Shown piece by piece: positions 34,486 to 44,236 of a DNA stretch of 64,000 bases. Position 1 is the first letter of the stretch; the number at the start of each line of letters is the position of its first letter. The stretch comes from Paenibacillus polymyxa (GTDB taxonomy: Bacteria > Bacillota > Bacilli > Paenibacillales > Paenibacillaceae): assembly GCF_001719045.1 (NCBI RefSeq), contig NZ_CP015423.1:310001-374000 (forward strand), given 5' to 3'. The notes under the pieces were generated by a model that was given only the letters and a program-made list of their open reading frames with translations, was not told the DNA's origin and searched no databases. The translations under genes were made by a program, and so were the position numbers.

Positions 34486-34515
34486 ATAATATTTGATAAT
34501 GATTCTCATTGTCAA
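34486..34515 (-). promoter_or_regulatory. Sigma-A promoter with Fur box (flavodoxin operon)
   Basis: On the minus strand TTGACA (34510-34515), an 18-base spacer and TATTAT (34486-34491). The spacer and -35 carry a near-consensus 19-base Fur box at 34495-34513 (GATAATGAT-TCTCATTGTC on the plus strand). Fe-Fur bound here would block RNA polymerase. Confidence 0.85.
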
Positions 34516-34670
34516 ATATTAATTTCAAAACTAGCTTTAATCTTGGGGAGATATACGCAAAACAGCCGCATTACATGCGACTGTTGGCTGATAAACTCTA
34601 TGGATAAGCACATTAAATTAGAGCCTTGTTTAATTAAGTAGAATTTCAGCTGTGTTGATAAAAAATATTA

Positions 34671-34732
34671 TGTACGTACAATTCAATCCATTTTTCATTA
34701 TTTTAATAAAAAAACGGATTGTTGTACGTACA
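34671..34732. repeat. 62-base imperfect inverted repeat with two TGTACGTACA palindromes
   Basis: The left arm (34671-34696) and right arm (34707-34732) share TGTACGTACAA, CAATCC and a T-run, with a 10-base AT-rich centre. Each end is itself a perfect palindrome, TGTACGTACA, and the two are 52 bases apart, about five helical turns. It lies in the 499-base gap between the flavodoxin promoter and the methyltransferase gene. It may be a double operator, a small RNA or a MITE-like element. Confidence 0.6.
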
Positions 34733-34743
34733 AGTGGGATTGA

Positions 34744-34771
34744 TTCCATTTTAATATGGAAGCGCTATAAT
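34744..34771 (+). promoter_or_regulatory. Possible promoter with dyad upstream of the methyltransferase
   Basis: A perfect -10 hexamer TATAAT (34766-34771) is preceded by the dyad TTCCAT-N6-ATGGAA (34744-34761), which occupies the spacer and -35 zone. No good -35 is seen, as in activator-dependent promoters. A second option is TTGACT near 34806. Confidence 0.35.
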
Positions 34772-34935
34772 TACAAGTACATCCGAGAAAAAATATTTTA
34801 GACCATTTGACTACTTACTTATTTATGTAATCATTCGATTGTTGCTGAGGTTTGTTGTACAATAGACTCCATATGGGGATTTCTGTGTAGCTTGCTGCCT
34901 GAATCCTGAATTGACTGCTGAAGGATGGATTGTAC

Positions 34936-35799
34936 ATGTATGTAGCACAAGAGTGGAAAGACTATGAAGTAATGGATACAGGCGGTGGTGAAAAACTGGA
35001 ACGTTGGGGTGATATTGTCCTGCGTCGTCCCGATCCGCAAATCATATGGCCTTTGGCCCAGGAAACAGCCGAATGGCGTAATGTTCATGGGCATTATCAC
35101 CGCAGTTCCTCCGGTGGCGGCAACTGGGATATGAAAAAACCTATCCCCGAGCGCTGGACAATTAGCTATGGACCGCTTAAATTCCACATTAAACCGACCA
35201 GTTTCAAGCATACCGGTCTTTTTCCGGAGCAAGCAGCGAACTGGAGCTGGATGATGGATAAAATCAAAGGCGCAGGCAGACCGATATCCGTACTGAACCT
35301 GTTTGCATACACGGGTGGAGCCACTACTGCTGCTGCGTATGCTGGAGCCAGTGTAGTTCACGTGGATGCCGCCAAAGGCATGGTACAGTGGGCAAAGGAA
35401 AACGTTCAATTGTCCGGTCTGGCTGACCGTCCGGTACGCTTCATTACGGATGACGTATTCAAGTTCGTGCAACGGGAACAACGTCGGGGCAACCGTTATG
35501 ATGCCATTATCATGGACCCCCCTTCTTACGGACGCGGACCGAACGGAGAAACTTGGAAGCTTGAAGAAAGCTTATACCCGTTTCTCGAATCCTGCATGAG
35601 CATCATTTCGGATCAACCGCTGTTCATGCTGATTAACTCCTATACTACAGGTATTTCGCCTACTGTATTGCGCAATATGCTGAGCATGACCATGCAACAA
35701 AAGTACGGCGGACAAATTAGCGCTGGTGAGATCGGATTGCCGATCACACGCTCGGGATTGAATTTGCCTTGTGGTATTCTCGGACGCTGGGAGGCTTAA
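34936..35799 (+). CDS. Class I SAM-dependent rRNA methyltransferase-like protein
   Basis: Similar to the RlmI/RlmL-type 23S rRNA methyltransferase domain (PF10672 type) but without a PUA domain. The SAM site VLNLFAYTGGATTAAAYAGA, the acidic HVDAAKGMVQWAKEN and the catalytic-type DPPSYGRGPNGE are all visible in 288 residues. The ATG at 34936 has AAGGATGG before it; an in-frame TTG at 34930 is an alternative. It is followed after 9 bases by an RluA-type pseudouridine synthase, so the pair is an RNA-modification operon. Target base unknown. Confidence 0.88.
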   Translation: MYVAQEWKDYEVMDTGGGEKLERWGDIVLRRPDPQIIWPLAQETAEWRNVHGHYHRSSSGGGNWDMKKPIPERWTISYGPLKFHIKPTSFKHTGLFPEQAANWSWMMDKIKGAGRPISVLNLFAYTGGATTAAAYAGASVVHVDAAKGMVQWAKENVQLSGLADRPVRFITDDVFKFVQREQRRGNRYDAIIMDPPSYGRGPNGETWKLEESLYPFLESCMSIISDQPLFMLINSYTTGISPTVLRNMLSMTMQQKYGGQISAGEIGLPITRSGLNLPCGILGRWEA

Positions 35800-35808
35800 A
35801 TTCCTCTT

Positions 35809-36555
35809 ATGACTCAAAATGAACTTACCCGGCATGAGCATGCACTGCCCAACATTCCTGTCCTATATGAGGACAATCATGTTTTGGCAGTTGTAAAGCC
35901 TGTCAATGTTCCAACGCAAGAGGATGCCAGTGGTGATCCTGATCTGTTGTCTTTACTCAAGGAAGATCTAAAAATCAGACACAATAAGCCTGGTAACGTT
36001 TTTTTGGGCTTAGTTCACAGACTGGATCGGCCTGTAGGTGGGGCCATGATTTTTGCTAAGACGTCCAAAGCTGCTTCTCGCCTGTCAGAGTCGGTACGAA
36101 GTCGTCATTTTCACAAACTGTATACCGCAGTTCTGAATGGCGTTCCGACGGACCCACAGGGCCGTCTAACCCATTACTTGCTAAAGGATAGCCGAACCAA
36201 CACGGTTCAAGCGGTTCGACCTGGCACAGCTGGTGCGAAAGAAGCCATTTTGGAGTACTGCGTGATCGGACAAGCAGATGGACTCAGTCTCGTGCGGATT
36301 AAGTTGCACACCGGACGCTCACACCAAATTCGTGTGCAAATGCAGGCGATCGGCTGTCCCCTCTACGGTGACCAAAAATATGGCGGTCATCTGAGCCGAC
36401 CCGGTCAACAGCTGGCGCTCTGGTCTTTACTGGCTGGAGCACCGCATCCGGTTAGCAAAGAAGATATGAGATTTCACTCGTTACCTCCAGTCCAATTTCC
36501 ATGGAATGAATGGCCCAGGTCGCTTTATGAGAATATGATTACGTCTGAAATTTGA
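35809..36555 (+). CDS. RluA-family pseudouridine synthase
   Basis: Isomerises specific uridines in rRNA or tRNA. The catalytic aspartate lies in HRLDRPVGGAMIF, and LHTGRSHQIRVQM plus GCPLYGDQKYG are the other family motifs. No S4 domain is present in the 248 residues. It starts 9 bases after the methyltransferase stop, with the GGGAGG site inside that gene's last codons, indicating coupling. Target uridine unknown. Confidence 0.93.
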   Translation: MTQNELTRHEHALPNIPVLYEDNHVLAVVKPVNVPTQEDASGDPDLLSLLKEDLKIRHNKPGNVFLGLVHRLDRPVGGAMIFAKTSKAASRLSESVRSRHFHKLYTAVLNGVPTDPQGRLTHYLLKDSRTNTVQAVRPGTAGAKEAILEYCVIGQADGLSLVRIKLHTGRSHQIRVQMQAIGCPLYGDQKYGGHLSRPGQQLALWSLLAGAPHPVSKEDMRFHSLPPVQFPWNEWPRSLYENMITSEI

Positions 36556-36606
36556 ATCGGAAAGTCCTGCTCTATCTGAATATCGATCTTCAACCCCATT
36601 TGCACA

Positions 36607-36656
36607 AAGAACCTGCAACGCATGTGAACAACCATGCATTGCAGGTTCTTTTTTTT
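36607..36656 (+). terminator. Terminator after the pseudouridine synthase gene
   Basis: AAGAACCTGCAA-GCATG pairs with CATGC-TTGCAGGTTCTT, followed by eight T. Confidence 0.93.
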
Positions 36657-36690
36657 GCAGAAAATTAAATTAATGCGTCATCTCATCCTT

Positions 36691-38208
36691 TTATGACGAG
36701 GAAGCCACGGACTGCCCCTTCTTGCTGTTTACCAGCTGTTGACGGGGATGGGCGTTTTGTGCATTCGTATTTTTGATGAAAAATGCTAAAATCAGAGCGG
36801 CCACACTCAACGCTGTTGCAATGATAAAAGCCGAGTTAATCCCATAAATCGTAGCTTGATTACCTGCAGCCAGCATCCCCGCTTTATCCGTCACGCTTAG
36901 TCCCTCAGATGTAACAATCGATGTCAAGCGGTTGCTGCTTTGTGTGGACATCACTGTCACCAGAATTGCCGTCCCAATCGAGCCGGAAATCATACGCAGC
37001 GTATTACTCATCGCCGTACCATGTGCATTCAATCGTTGCGGAAGCTGATTCAACCCGGCCGTTTGGATCGGCATCATCAGCAACGACATCCCGAACATCC
37101 GCACCGTATAATTAATTAACAGTGTCATATAGGTGGTTGTTTCGGTCAACCTTGTAAATTCCCAAGTCGTTATAACCATGATCAGCAAGCCAATTACAGA
37201 CAACCAGCGTGCTCCGATTCGGTCAAAAATAGCCCCCGTTACAGGAGACATGAGCCCCATCAGAATCGCTCCCGGTAACATCAGCATACCAGACTGGAGC
37301 GGTGTAAAACCCCGAATATTTTGCAAATAAATCGGAAGCAATATCATACCGGCGTACAAAGCCATCGTCACAATCACATTAATGATTGTCGTCAAGCTGT
37401 ATACATCGTATTTAAAGATACGGAACTCCAGCATAGGCTCATCTGCCTTCAGTTGGCGAACAATAAACAAAATAAGCGCAATTGTCCCAACGATAAGCGT
37501 AGACAGGACTGGAATACTTCCCCAACCTGATGTTCCTGCATCACTAAAGCCGTATAACAGTCCACCGAAACCGAGCGTAGACAAAATGATGCCGGGAATG
37601 TCCAGCTTTGGCTTGGACTGCTCCGTTACATTTTTCAGAAAAATAAATCCGATCACAATTGAAATTACTGATATCGGCAGGATGATCCAGAACAATACCC
37701 GCCAGTCATAATGCTGTACTATATAACCGGATAAGGTTGGCCCAATGGCTGGAGCAAAACCCATTGCAATCCCCAGGGTCCCCATCGCCCGGCCACGACG
37801 CTCTATTGGGTAGATGTTCAAGATAACGACCATCATTAAGGGCATCATGATACCTGCCCCCGCGGCCTGAATAAGCCGACCGATCAGCAATATGCTGAAG
37901 CTTGGCGCTATAGCACATAACAGCGTCCCGATTGAAAAAATAGTCATCGCGCTAATAAACAATTTACGAGTGGAGAAACGAGCAATCAAGAACGCGGTCA
38001 CCGGGATCAATACCCCATTCACGAGCATAAAGCCCGTGCTGAGCCACTGAGCTATATTGGCATCTATATTCAGATCACTCATCATTTTCGGTAAAGCCAC
38101 ACTGATCAACGTCTGATTTAATATCGCTACAATCGCGCCAATCAACAGAGCGGCCACAATGGGTGCTCTGCGTACATTACCTGGTAGTGTCATTTGAGGA
38201 CTGCTCAA
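36691..38208 (-). CDS. DHA2-family MFS multidrug efflux pump
   Basis: EmrB/QacA-type proton-driven exporter with about 14 membrane segments, 505 residues (LNQTLISVALPKMMSDL; IARFSTRKLF; APAIGPTLSGYIV). The likely start is TTG at 38208, with AAGGGA 10 bases upstream; an ATG at 38193 has no clear ribosome-binding site. The start overlaps the end of the MarR-type gene by 32 bases, so the repressor and pump are co-transcribed and coupled. Substrate unknown. Confidence 0.9.
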   Translation of the reverse strand: MSSPQMTLPGNVRRAPIVAALLIGAIVAILNQTLISVALPKMMSDLNIDANIAQWLSTGFMLVNGVLIPVTAFLIARFSTRKLFISAMTIFSIGTLLCAIAPSFSILLIGRLIQAAGAGIMMPLMMVVILNIYPIERRGRAMGTLGIAMGFAPAIGPTLSGYIVQHYDWRVLFWIILPISVISIVIGFIFLKNVTEQSKPKLDIPGIILSTLGFGGLLYGFSDAGTSGWGSIPVLSTLIVGTIALILFIVRQLKADEPMLEFRIFKYDVYSLTTIINVIVTMALYAGMILLPIYLQNIRGFTPLQSGMLMLPGAILMGLMSPVTGAIFDRIGARWLSVIGLLIMVITTWEFTRLTETTTYMTLLINYTVRMFGMSLLMMPIQTAGLNQLPQRLNAHGTAMSNTLRMISGSIGTAILVTVMSTQSSNRLTSIVTSEGLSVTDKAGMLAAGNQATIYGINSAFIIATALSVAALILAFFIKNTNAQNAHPRQQLVNSKKGQSVASSS

Positions 38209-38662
38209 GTTGATTCATTCCCTTCGGTGTTAATTTCATGATCATTTGTTTATGGATATCCAGGACCATCTCTAGCTGCTCCCTTGGGATGTCCAGAATG
38301 GGCAAGACGCGCTCCATCCACATGGCGTCTACTTTTTGCATGATATCTTTCCCTTCCGGCGTAAGCGTCAACACTAAGGATCTACGGTCATGCTCATGCC
38401 GTCCGCGAGCAATATATCCCGCCTTGGTCAAGCGGTCAACCACCCCACTCATAGAGCTGCTTCCCACATGCGCTATGTCTGCCAACTCGGATAACCCGAT
38501 GTTGGGGCGTTTATTCAGAATTGCCAAAGCCATATGCTGAATGGCCGTCAGATCCAAATGCTGCTCCTCATTCCAGAAGGCATAAAATATCGTTTTGTTA
38601 ACCTCCCTTACCGATTGAATAATCCGGTACACCTCAAGTCTGTCTTCCTCTCTGTCACTCAC
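38177..38662 (-). CDS. MarR-family regulator of the adjacent efflux pump
   Basis: Winged-helix repressor (LDLTAIQHMALAILN; IGLSELADIAHVGSSSMSGVVDRLTKAGYI; RHEHDRRSLVLTLTPEG). The frame opens at 38719; the GTG at 38662 is preferred because AAGG lies 9 bases upstream, while the ATG at 38671 is too close to it. Overlaps the pump gene it probably regulates. A palindrome upstream (38722-38735) is a likely operator for autoregulation. Confidence 0.9.
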   Translation of the reverse strand: MSDREEDRLEVYRIIQSVREVNKTIFYAFWNEEQHLDLTAIQHMALAILNKRPNIGLSELADIAHVGSSSMSGVVDRLTKAGYIARGRHEHDRRSLVLTLTPEGKDIMQKVDAMWMERVLPILDIPREQLEMVLDIHKQMIMKLTPKGMNQLEQSSNDTTR

Positions 38663-38721
38663 TGAAACCATCCTTCTTTCTAATACCCAATTCACAATCC
38701 ATATAACATAAACAAGCAACT

Positions 38722-38735
38722 ATTTGTATACGAAT
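38722..38735. promoter_or_regulatory. Candidate MarR operator
   Basis: ATTTGTATACGAAT is palindromic except for one base pair. It lies in the AT-rich region 60 bases before the MarR start and overlaps the probable -35 region. Confidence 0.5.
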
Positions 38736-38816
38736 TATTATTTATTTATAACTATTATTTTATCATCTCTTATGTAAATGTCAACATTCACCCAAATATC
38801 ATCTATACTTCAACAC

Positions 38817-38861
38817 AAAAAAGCGCGGTATGAATACCACGATAGGTATTTACATCCGCGC
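38817..38861 (-). terminator. Terminator of the second MarR gene
   Basis: GCGCGG and CCGCGC form the base and TACC/GGTA the top of the hairpin, followed by six T on the minus strand. Confidence 0.8.
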
Positions 38862-38927
38862 ACTCCTATTTGCCTTAAAATGATAATCTGCTGCGTACAG
38901 CTACTTTTCATGTAGCCACCATTCTAG

Positions 38928-39398
38928 TTATTCTGCTCGCTCTATTGGTTCCTTTACTCCCTCAGTCTCACTTGCCGATACTGAAGTCTTCGCCTTCGTT
39001 GTAATTTTCCCTAACAAATAAACCAGCAAATTTTGATTGTGCTGAGAAATTCGGTTTAGTGCAGAACCCAGAAAATCATCCCGTATTCGTAATCCACGCT
39101 CTACTTCTTCTCTTCCTTGATCCGAAATGACAATCCATACAATTCTACGGTCTTTTACGTCTCTGAAACGGGTGACCAGTCGATTCCGTTCCATCCGATC
39201 CAGCAGCATCGTAACCGCGGCTGGTGTGGTGGCGAGATATGGGATTAGTTGAGACGGTTTCATACGGCCGTATTCGTTCAAAACCTCCAGCACCGTAAGT
39301 TGAGCTTCGGTTAGTGATGGAGCCAGTTGCTGCTCCATATGAACCTTATAATCCTTAGCCATTCTGGACCAGATTTTCGCAAATTCGGTCGTTTGCAT
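38928..39398 (-). CDS. MarR-family transcriptional regulator
   Basis: A 156-residue winged-helix regulator (LTEAQLTVLEVLNEYGRMKPSQL; TTPAAVTMLLDRMERNRLVTR; VKDRRIVWIVISDQG). GGAG is 9 bases before the ATG. It is a single-gene unit with its own terminator, next to but separate from the MarR/efflux pair. Target and ligand unknown. Confidence 0.9.
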   Translation of the reverse strand: MQTTEFAKIWSRMAKDYKVHMEQQLAPSLTEAQLTVLEVLNEYGRMKPSQLIPYLATTPAAVTMLLDRMERNRLVTRFRDVKDRRIVWIVISDQGREEVERGLRIRDDFLGSALNRISQHNQNLLVYLLGKITTKAKTSVSASETEGVKEPIERAE

Positions 39399-39597
39399 TT
39401 TGCCTCACTCCTTTAGATAACAGGGTCAGTAAAAGCATCAAAGTTACCGTATGGGCCACCGTCCGGATTGTATTTCATCACATTAAATTTTCGCCATTCA
39501 GCCCTGGTTTCCTGCCGTTTTTGGAGCACGAAATGAAAAGGGGAAGGAAGTCTCACCTCGGTTTTGAAGGCTGGTCAGGGTTCGACAGCATGACGGC

Positions 39598-39648
39598 AAA
39601 AAGGTCCTCATTCGTGCCGGAATGGCACGAGAGGACCTCTCTTTTTCG
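39598..39648 (-). terminator. Terminator of the parE-parC operon
   Basis: AGGTCCTC and CGTGCC pair with GGCACG and GAGGACCT; TTTTT follows on the minus strand. Confidence 0.9.
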
Positions 39649-39673
39649 AGCTAATAAGCGCTTGACTTTCCTA

Positions 39674-42136
39674 TTATTCTATGGACTGAGAAGTTTGCGG
39701 CTCACTACGCAACAGCACATTCACAATTTCGTCCTTCTTCTCCACTGGAGCCAGCAGCTTGCCTGTATCCTTTCGGTCGGTCAAAGGAGCCTTTTCCGAA
39801 AGGAAGGACATCGTTTGTCCTTCTGCTGTGATTGCAAATAATTGAACAGCTTCACGGCAATAGAAGGCAGCCACGATTCGAGTTCCATTCGAACGTACTC
39901 GTTTGCCTTCCTTGAACTCAAAGGTAGTGATACCTTTGCCGCCTCTTCCCTGTGTAGGATAGTCCAACAGAAGCGTACGCTTACCATAACCAGACTCGGT
40001 CAGCACCAACACTTCTCCTTCATCCTCTTCTACCCATAACGCCGCCATAATTTCATCGCCTTCCGCTAGCTGTATACCTTTGACACCAGCCGATACGCGA
40101 CCCATCGCATTAACCTCTTGCTCCTTGAAGCGTATACTCATACCCGCGCGGGTAATCAGCATAATATCCCGGGCACCCTCGCTCAACGTTACCGATAACA
40201 CCTCATCGTCCCCTGCTACTTTGCAGGCGGCTACGGCACTAGAACGTTTTGTAGCATATTCTTTTAATTCTGTACGCTTTACTTGGCCCTTCTTTGTTAC
40301 AAATACTAGACTTTTGCCGATTTCCTCGATGTTTTTGAGCGGAATAACACTTACGATACGATCTTCCTTCGATAACGGAATGACGTTGACAATTGGTGTG
40401 CCCGGCTCTTTCCACTTATACTCTGGCACCTGATGTACAGGTAATAAAAAGTATTGTCCGCGCTGGGTGAAGACGAGCAATATGTCCAGCGTATTCACAT
40501 CAAGCAATTGGGTAACGTAATCCCCTTCTTTAACACCGGAACTTGAACGTTCCCCGCCTGAACGAGTGAATGACAACATACTTGTACGTTTCACATAGCC
40601 ATCTTTTGAGAGTGTCAGTAACACATCCTCTGCTCCCACCATGACTTCCAGGTTCACCTTAATCTCTTCTACCTCGCCCTGGATATCTGAACGACGGTCA
40701 ATGCCGTACTTTTCACGAATTTCCAAAAGTTCCTTGCGAATCAGGCTGATCAGCTTGCGATCACTTTCCAGAATAGAACGATATTGCGCGATTTTTTTCT
40801 GGATGTCACCCAGTTCTTTTTCAAGAGTGGTGATTTCCAGATTGGTGAGACGGTACAACTGCAAGGTCAAAATAGAATCTGCCTGCCGTTCGCTAAAACC
40901 AAACATCCATTGCAAATTATTTTGCGCGTCCTGGCGATTTTTGGAAGCTTTAATGGCTGCGATGACCTCATCCAGAATGTTCAGTGCTTTGACCAAACCT
41001 TCCAGCACATGGGCACGATCCTCTGCCTTTTCCAGTTCATACTGGATACGGTGAGTGACAACTTCGCGTTGATGGGCGATATACGCTTCCAATATAGATT
41101 TCAGCCCAAGCTGATGTGGCGCCTTGTTCACAATGGCTACCATGTTGAAGTTATATGCCACCTGTAGGTCGGTTTTTTTCAGCAAATAAGCTAAAATCCC
41201 TTCCGCATCGGCTTCCTTCTTCAGTTCCACAACAATGCGCAAACCATTTCGTCCACTTTCGTCACGAACCTCGGCAATCCCTTCCACCTTTTTCTCCAGA
41301 CGGATATTTTCCATGGCGGTTACGAGCCTTGATTTGACGATCTGGTATGGGATTTCGGTAATGACCAGCTGCTGCTTGCCTCCGCGCAAGGACTGAATTT
41401 CCGTTTTGGAACGAATATAAATGCGCCCTTTTCCCGTGCGGTAAGCGTCCTTGATGCCTTCGCCACCCATAATGAGTCCGCCCGTCGGGAAATCAGGACC
41501 TTTGATAAAGGTCATAATCTCTTCCAGCTCAATCTCGGGCTTTTCCATCACCGCAATGCTGGCATCAATAACTTCGCGTAAACTATGTGTAGGGATCTCT
41601 GTCGCAAATCCTGCCGAGATCCCACTGGAACCGTTCACCAACAAATTTGGATAACGAGACGGCAACACAACAGGTTCTTTGGCCGAGTTATCAAAATTGT
41701 CCTTGAACAAAACCGTACGCTTTTCAATATCGCGCAGCATTTCCATTGCGATCGGAGACAAGCGAGCCTCCGTATAACGCATAGCTGCCGCCGGATCATC
41801 ATCTTGGGAGCCCCAGTTACCGTGACCATCCACCAGCACGTGACTCATTTTCCAAGGCTGCGCCATCCGTACCATGCCATCGTAAATCGACGAGTCACCG
41901 TGGGGGTGGTAATTACCCATAACGTCCCCAACGGTTTTGGCCGATTTACGATATGCTTTATCCGGCGTATTGCCCGAGTCGTACATTGCATACAGAATAC
42001 GACGTTGTACGGGTTTTAATCCATCTCGTACATCGGGTATCGCCCGATCCTGAATAATATATTTGGAATATCGGCCAAAGCGGTCACCGACCACTTCCTC
42101 CAGAAAAGCTGGCAAAAACTGCTCCGATAAGCTCAT
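39674..42136 (-). CDS. parC: DNA topoisomerase IV subunit A
   Basis: DNA-cleaving subunit that decatenates replicated chromosomes together with ParE. The catalytic tyrosine lies in [11 protein letters not shown] near residue 120. The quinolone-determining region reads [12 protein letters not shown], with the usual serine in place. The C-terminal beta-pinwheel (about residues 500-800) has the repeated blades typical of ParC/GyrA. GAGG precedes the ATG. It lies 22 bases after parE, an operon. Pairing with the ParE-type subunit next door argues for topoisomerase IV over gyrase. Confidence 0.95.
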   Translation of the reverse strand: MSLSEQFLPAFLEEVVGDRFGRYSKYIIQDRAIPDVRDGLKPVQRRILYAMYDSGNTPDKAYRKSAKTVGDVMGNYHPHGDSSIYDGMVRMAQPWKMSHVLVDGHGNWGSQDDDPAAAMRYTEARLSPIAMEMLRDIEKRTVLFKDNFDNSAKEPVVLPSRYPNLLVNGSSGISAGFATEIPTHSLREVIDASIAVMEKPEIELEEIMTFIKGPDFPTGGLIMGGEGIKDAYRTGKGRIYIRSKTEIQSLRGGKQQLVITEIPYQIVKSRLVTAMENIRLEKKVEGIAEVRDESGRNGLRIVVELKKEADAEGILAYLLKKTDLQVAYNFNMVAIVNKAPHQLGLKSILEAYIAHQREVVTHRIQYELEKAEDRAHVLEGLVKALNILDEVIAAIKASKNRQDAQNNLQWMFGFSERQADSILTLQLYRLTNLEITTLEKELGDIQKKIAQYRSILESDRKLISLIRKELLEIREKYGIDRRSDIQGEVEEIKVNLEVMVGAEDVLLTLSKDGYVKRTSMLSFTRSGGERSSSGVKEGDYVTQLLDVNTLDILLVFTQRGQYFLLPVHQVPEYKWKEPGTPIVNVIPLSKEDRIVSVIPLKNIEEIGKSLVFVTKKGQVKRTELKEYATKRSSAVAACKVAGDDEVLSVTLSEGARDIMLITRAGMSIRFKEQEVNAMGRVSAGVKGIQLAEGDEIMAALWVEEDEGEVLVLTESGYGKRTLLLDYPTQGRGGKGITTFEFKEGKRVRSNGTRIVAAFYCREAVQLFAITAEGQTMSFLSEKAPLTDRKDTGKLLAPVEKKDEIVNVLLRSEPQTSQSIE

Positions 42137-42158
42137 GTATACACCTCTTTTGATAGCA

Positions 42159-44138
42159 CTACTCTACGTATTCCGTAAAATCTACGTTTTCCACGATCCA
42201 GCGTTTGCGCGGATCCACCTTATCACCCATCAAAGTGGACACCCTCCGTTCAGCCTTGGCTGCATCCTCTATCTGAACGCGTAACAAGGTGCGTGAATCG
42301 GGATTCATCGTTGTTTCCCATAACTGATCAGGGTTCATTTCCCCAAGTCCTTTATAGCGCTGAAGCTCAAAATTTCGTCCAAATTCTTTTAGATAATTAT
42401 CAAGCTGCTCGTCAGTCCAAGCATAACGCACCGTTTCGAGCTTACCCGACTTTCGAGTTATTTTATACAATGGCGGTTGAGCAATAAATATGCGTCCTGC
42501 ATCAATAAGCTCTTTCATGTACCGATAAAAGAACGTCAACAACAGTACTTGAATGTGCGCACCATCTGTATCTGCATCGGTCATAATGATGATTTTGGAA
42601 TAATTGCTGTCTTCCAGCGAAAACTCTGTTCCTACTCCCGCACCAATAGCTGCTGTAATAGCACGGTACTCATCATTCTTCATAATATCCGCCAGTTTGG
42701 ATTTTTCCGGATTCATCGGCTTGCCCTTTAGCGGCAATATGGCCTGAATTTTGGAATCCCGTCCCTGCTTGGCTGATCCTCCAGCCGAATCGCCTTCCAC
42801 AATAAACAACTCATTACGTGTAAAATCCTTGGACTGCGCAGGCGACAGTTTACCATTCAAATTGGAACTTTCACTGCGCTTTTTACCGGAACGCATCTCA
42901 TCTCGAGCTTTACGTGCAGCTTCACGCGCTCTGGATGCTTGAACTGCCTTCTTGATCAAAGTTTGTGCTATCTGCGGATTTTCTTCCAAAAAACGCTGCA
43001 TCTGCTCAGATACGATGGCATCCACTGTACTCCGTGCCGAAGCGCTACCCAGCTGATCCTTTGTCTGGCCGACAAATTCAACTTCAGCCATTTTGACACT
43101 GATTACAGCCATCATGCCCTCACGTAGATCGTTGCCCTCCAAGTTTTTATCCTTTTCTTTCAACATCACCGTTTTCCGGGCATAGTCGTTCATGACACGA
43201 GTGTAAGCGGTTTTGAATCCCGTTTCATGCGTACCTCCGCCACGTGTCGGAATGGAGTTAACGAACGAAGCAATCGTCTCTGTATAACCCGCATTGTACT
43301 GGATGGCAATCTCTACTTCAATGTCTTCTTTCTCGGCATTAAAGTGAATAACGTCATGCAGCACATCCTTGCCCTCATTCAGAAAAGCAACAAACTGACT
43401 TGCGCCACCCTCATAAAAATACTCATCTGACTTTCCGCTGCGTTCGTCTTTAAGTTGAATACGAAGGCCCGAATTTAGAAAAGCAATTTCCTGAAGGCGC
43501 TCAGCCAACGTATCGTAGTTAAAATGAATGCCTGCCTGAAAAACACGAATATCCGGTTTAAATGTAATTTTCGAGCCCGTCTTGTTAGTATTGCCCAGCA
43601 CTTCAAGGCCTGTGGTCGGTTCTCCGACATGCTCCACGCCCTTCTTGTCCTGCCAATATTCAAACCGCTGACGGTGAATCTTGCCGTCCCGGTAAATTTC
43701 TACTTCAAGCCATTCCGAAAGAGCGTTCGTTACAGACGCACCTACACCGTGCAGACCCCCGGACTTTTTATATCCCGAACCGCCAAACTTACCTCCGGCG
43801 TGCAAAATGGTGAATACAACCTGAGGCGTAGGAATTCCCGTTTTGTGCATTCCTGTAGGAATACCGCGCCCGTTGTCTGATACTGTAACGGAACCGTCCT
43901 TATGCATTGTAATATCAATGCGAGAGCAAAACTTGGCGAGATGTTCATCCACCGCGTTGTCTACAATTTCCCATACCAAATGATGCAGTCCCGAAGAACT
44001 GGTGCTCCCGATGTACATGCCCGGCCGTTTGCGAACTGCCACAAGCCCTTCGAGCACTTGAATGTCGTCCGCGCCATATTCTGAAGCTCCGCTTTGTGTG
44101 CCGGATACTCCCGCAGACAAGTCGATTTTGTCGACCAT
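42159..44138 (-). CDS. parE: DNA topoisomerase IV subunit B
   Basis: ATPase subunit of topoisomerase IV. GHKL motifs are visible ([33 protein letters not shown]), as are the TOPRIM elements [14 protein letters not shown], then [13 protein letters not shown] and [14 protein letters not shown], and the end [18 protein letters not shown]. 659 residues, usual for ParE. GGGGGAG lies just before the ATG. First gene of the parE-parC operon. Confidence 0.96.
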   Translation of the reverse strand: MVDKIDLSAGVSGTQSGASEYGADDIQVLEGLVAVRKRPGMYIGSTSSSGLHHLVWEIVDNAVDEHLAKFCSRIDITMHKDGSVTVSDNGRGIPTGMHKTGIPTPQVVFTILHAGGKFGGSGYKKSGGLHGVGASVTNALSEWLEVEIYRDGKIHRQRFEYWQDKKGVEHVGEPTTGLEVLGNTNKTGSKITFKPDIRVFQAGIHFNYDTLAERLQEIAFLNSGLRIQLKDERSGKSDEYFYEGGASQFVAFLNEGKDVLHDVIHFNAEKEDIEVEIAIQYNAGYTETIASFVNSIPTRGGGTHETGFKTAYTRVMNDYARKTVMLKEKDKNLEGNDLREGMMAVISVKMAEVEFVGQTKDQLGSASARSTVDAIVSEQMQRFLEENPQIAQTLIKKAVQASRAREAARKARDEMRSGKKRSESSNLNGKLSPAQSKDFTRNELFIVEGDSAGGSAKQGRDSKIQAILPLKGKPMNPEKSKLADIMKNDEYRAITAAIGAGVGTEFSLEDSNYSKIIIMTDADTDGAHIQVLLLTFFYRYMKELIDAGRIFIAQPPLYKITRKSGKLETVRYAWTDEQLDNYLKEFGRNFELQRYKGLGEMNPDQLWETTMNPDSRTLLRVQIEDAAKAERRVSTLMGDKVDPRKRWIVENVDFTEYVE

Positions 44139-44236
44139 TCATGCTCCCCCTTTGTCTAATCGTAACCGTGTTTTGCCTTATTCTTGATGATTTTCACCAA
44201 AAATGCAAACAGATGTTTTCTTTTACCTTGTCCATT

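Noticed and set aside
34831..35481. 216-codon minus-strand frame opposite the methyltransferase
   Set aside because: The plus-strand frame has clear SAM and DPPSY motifs; the reverse frame is a shadow.
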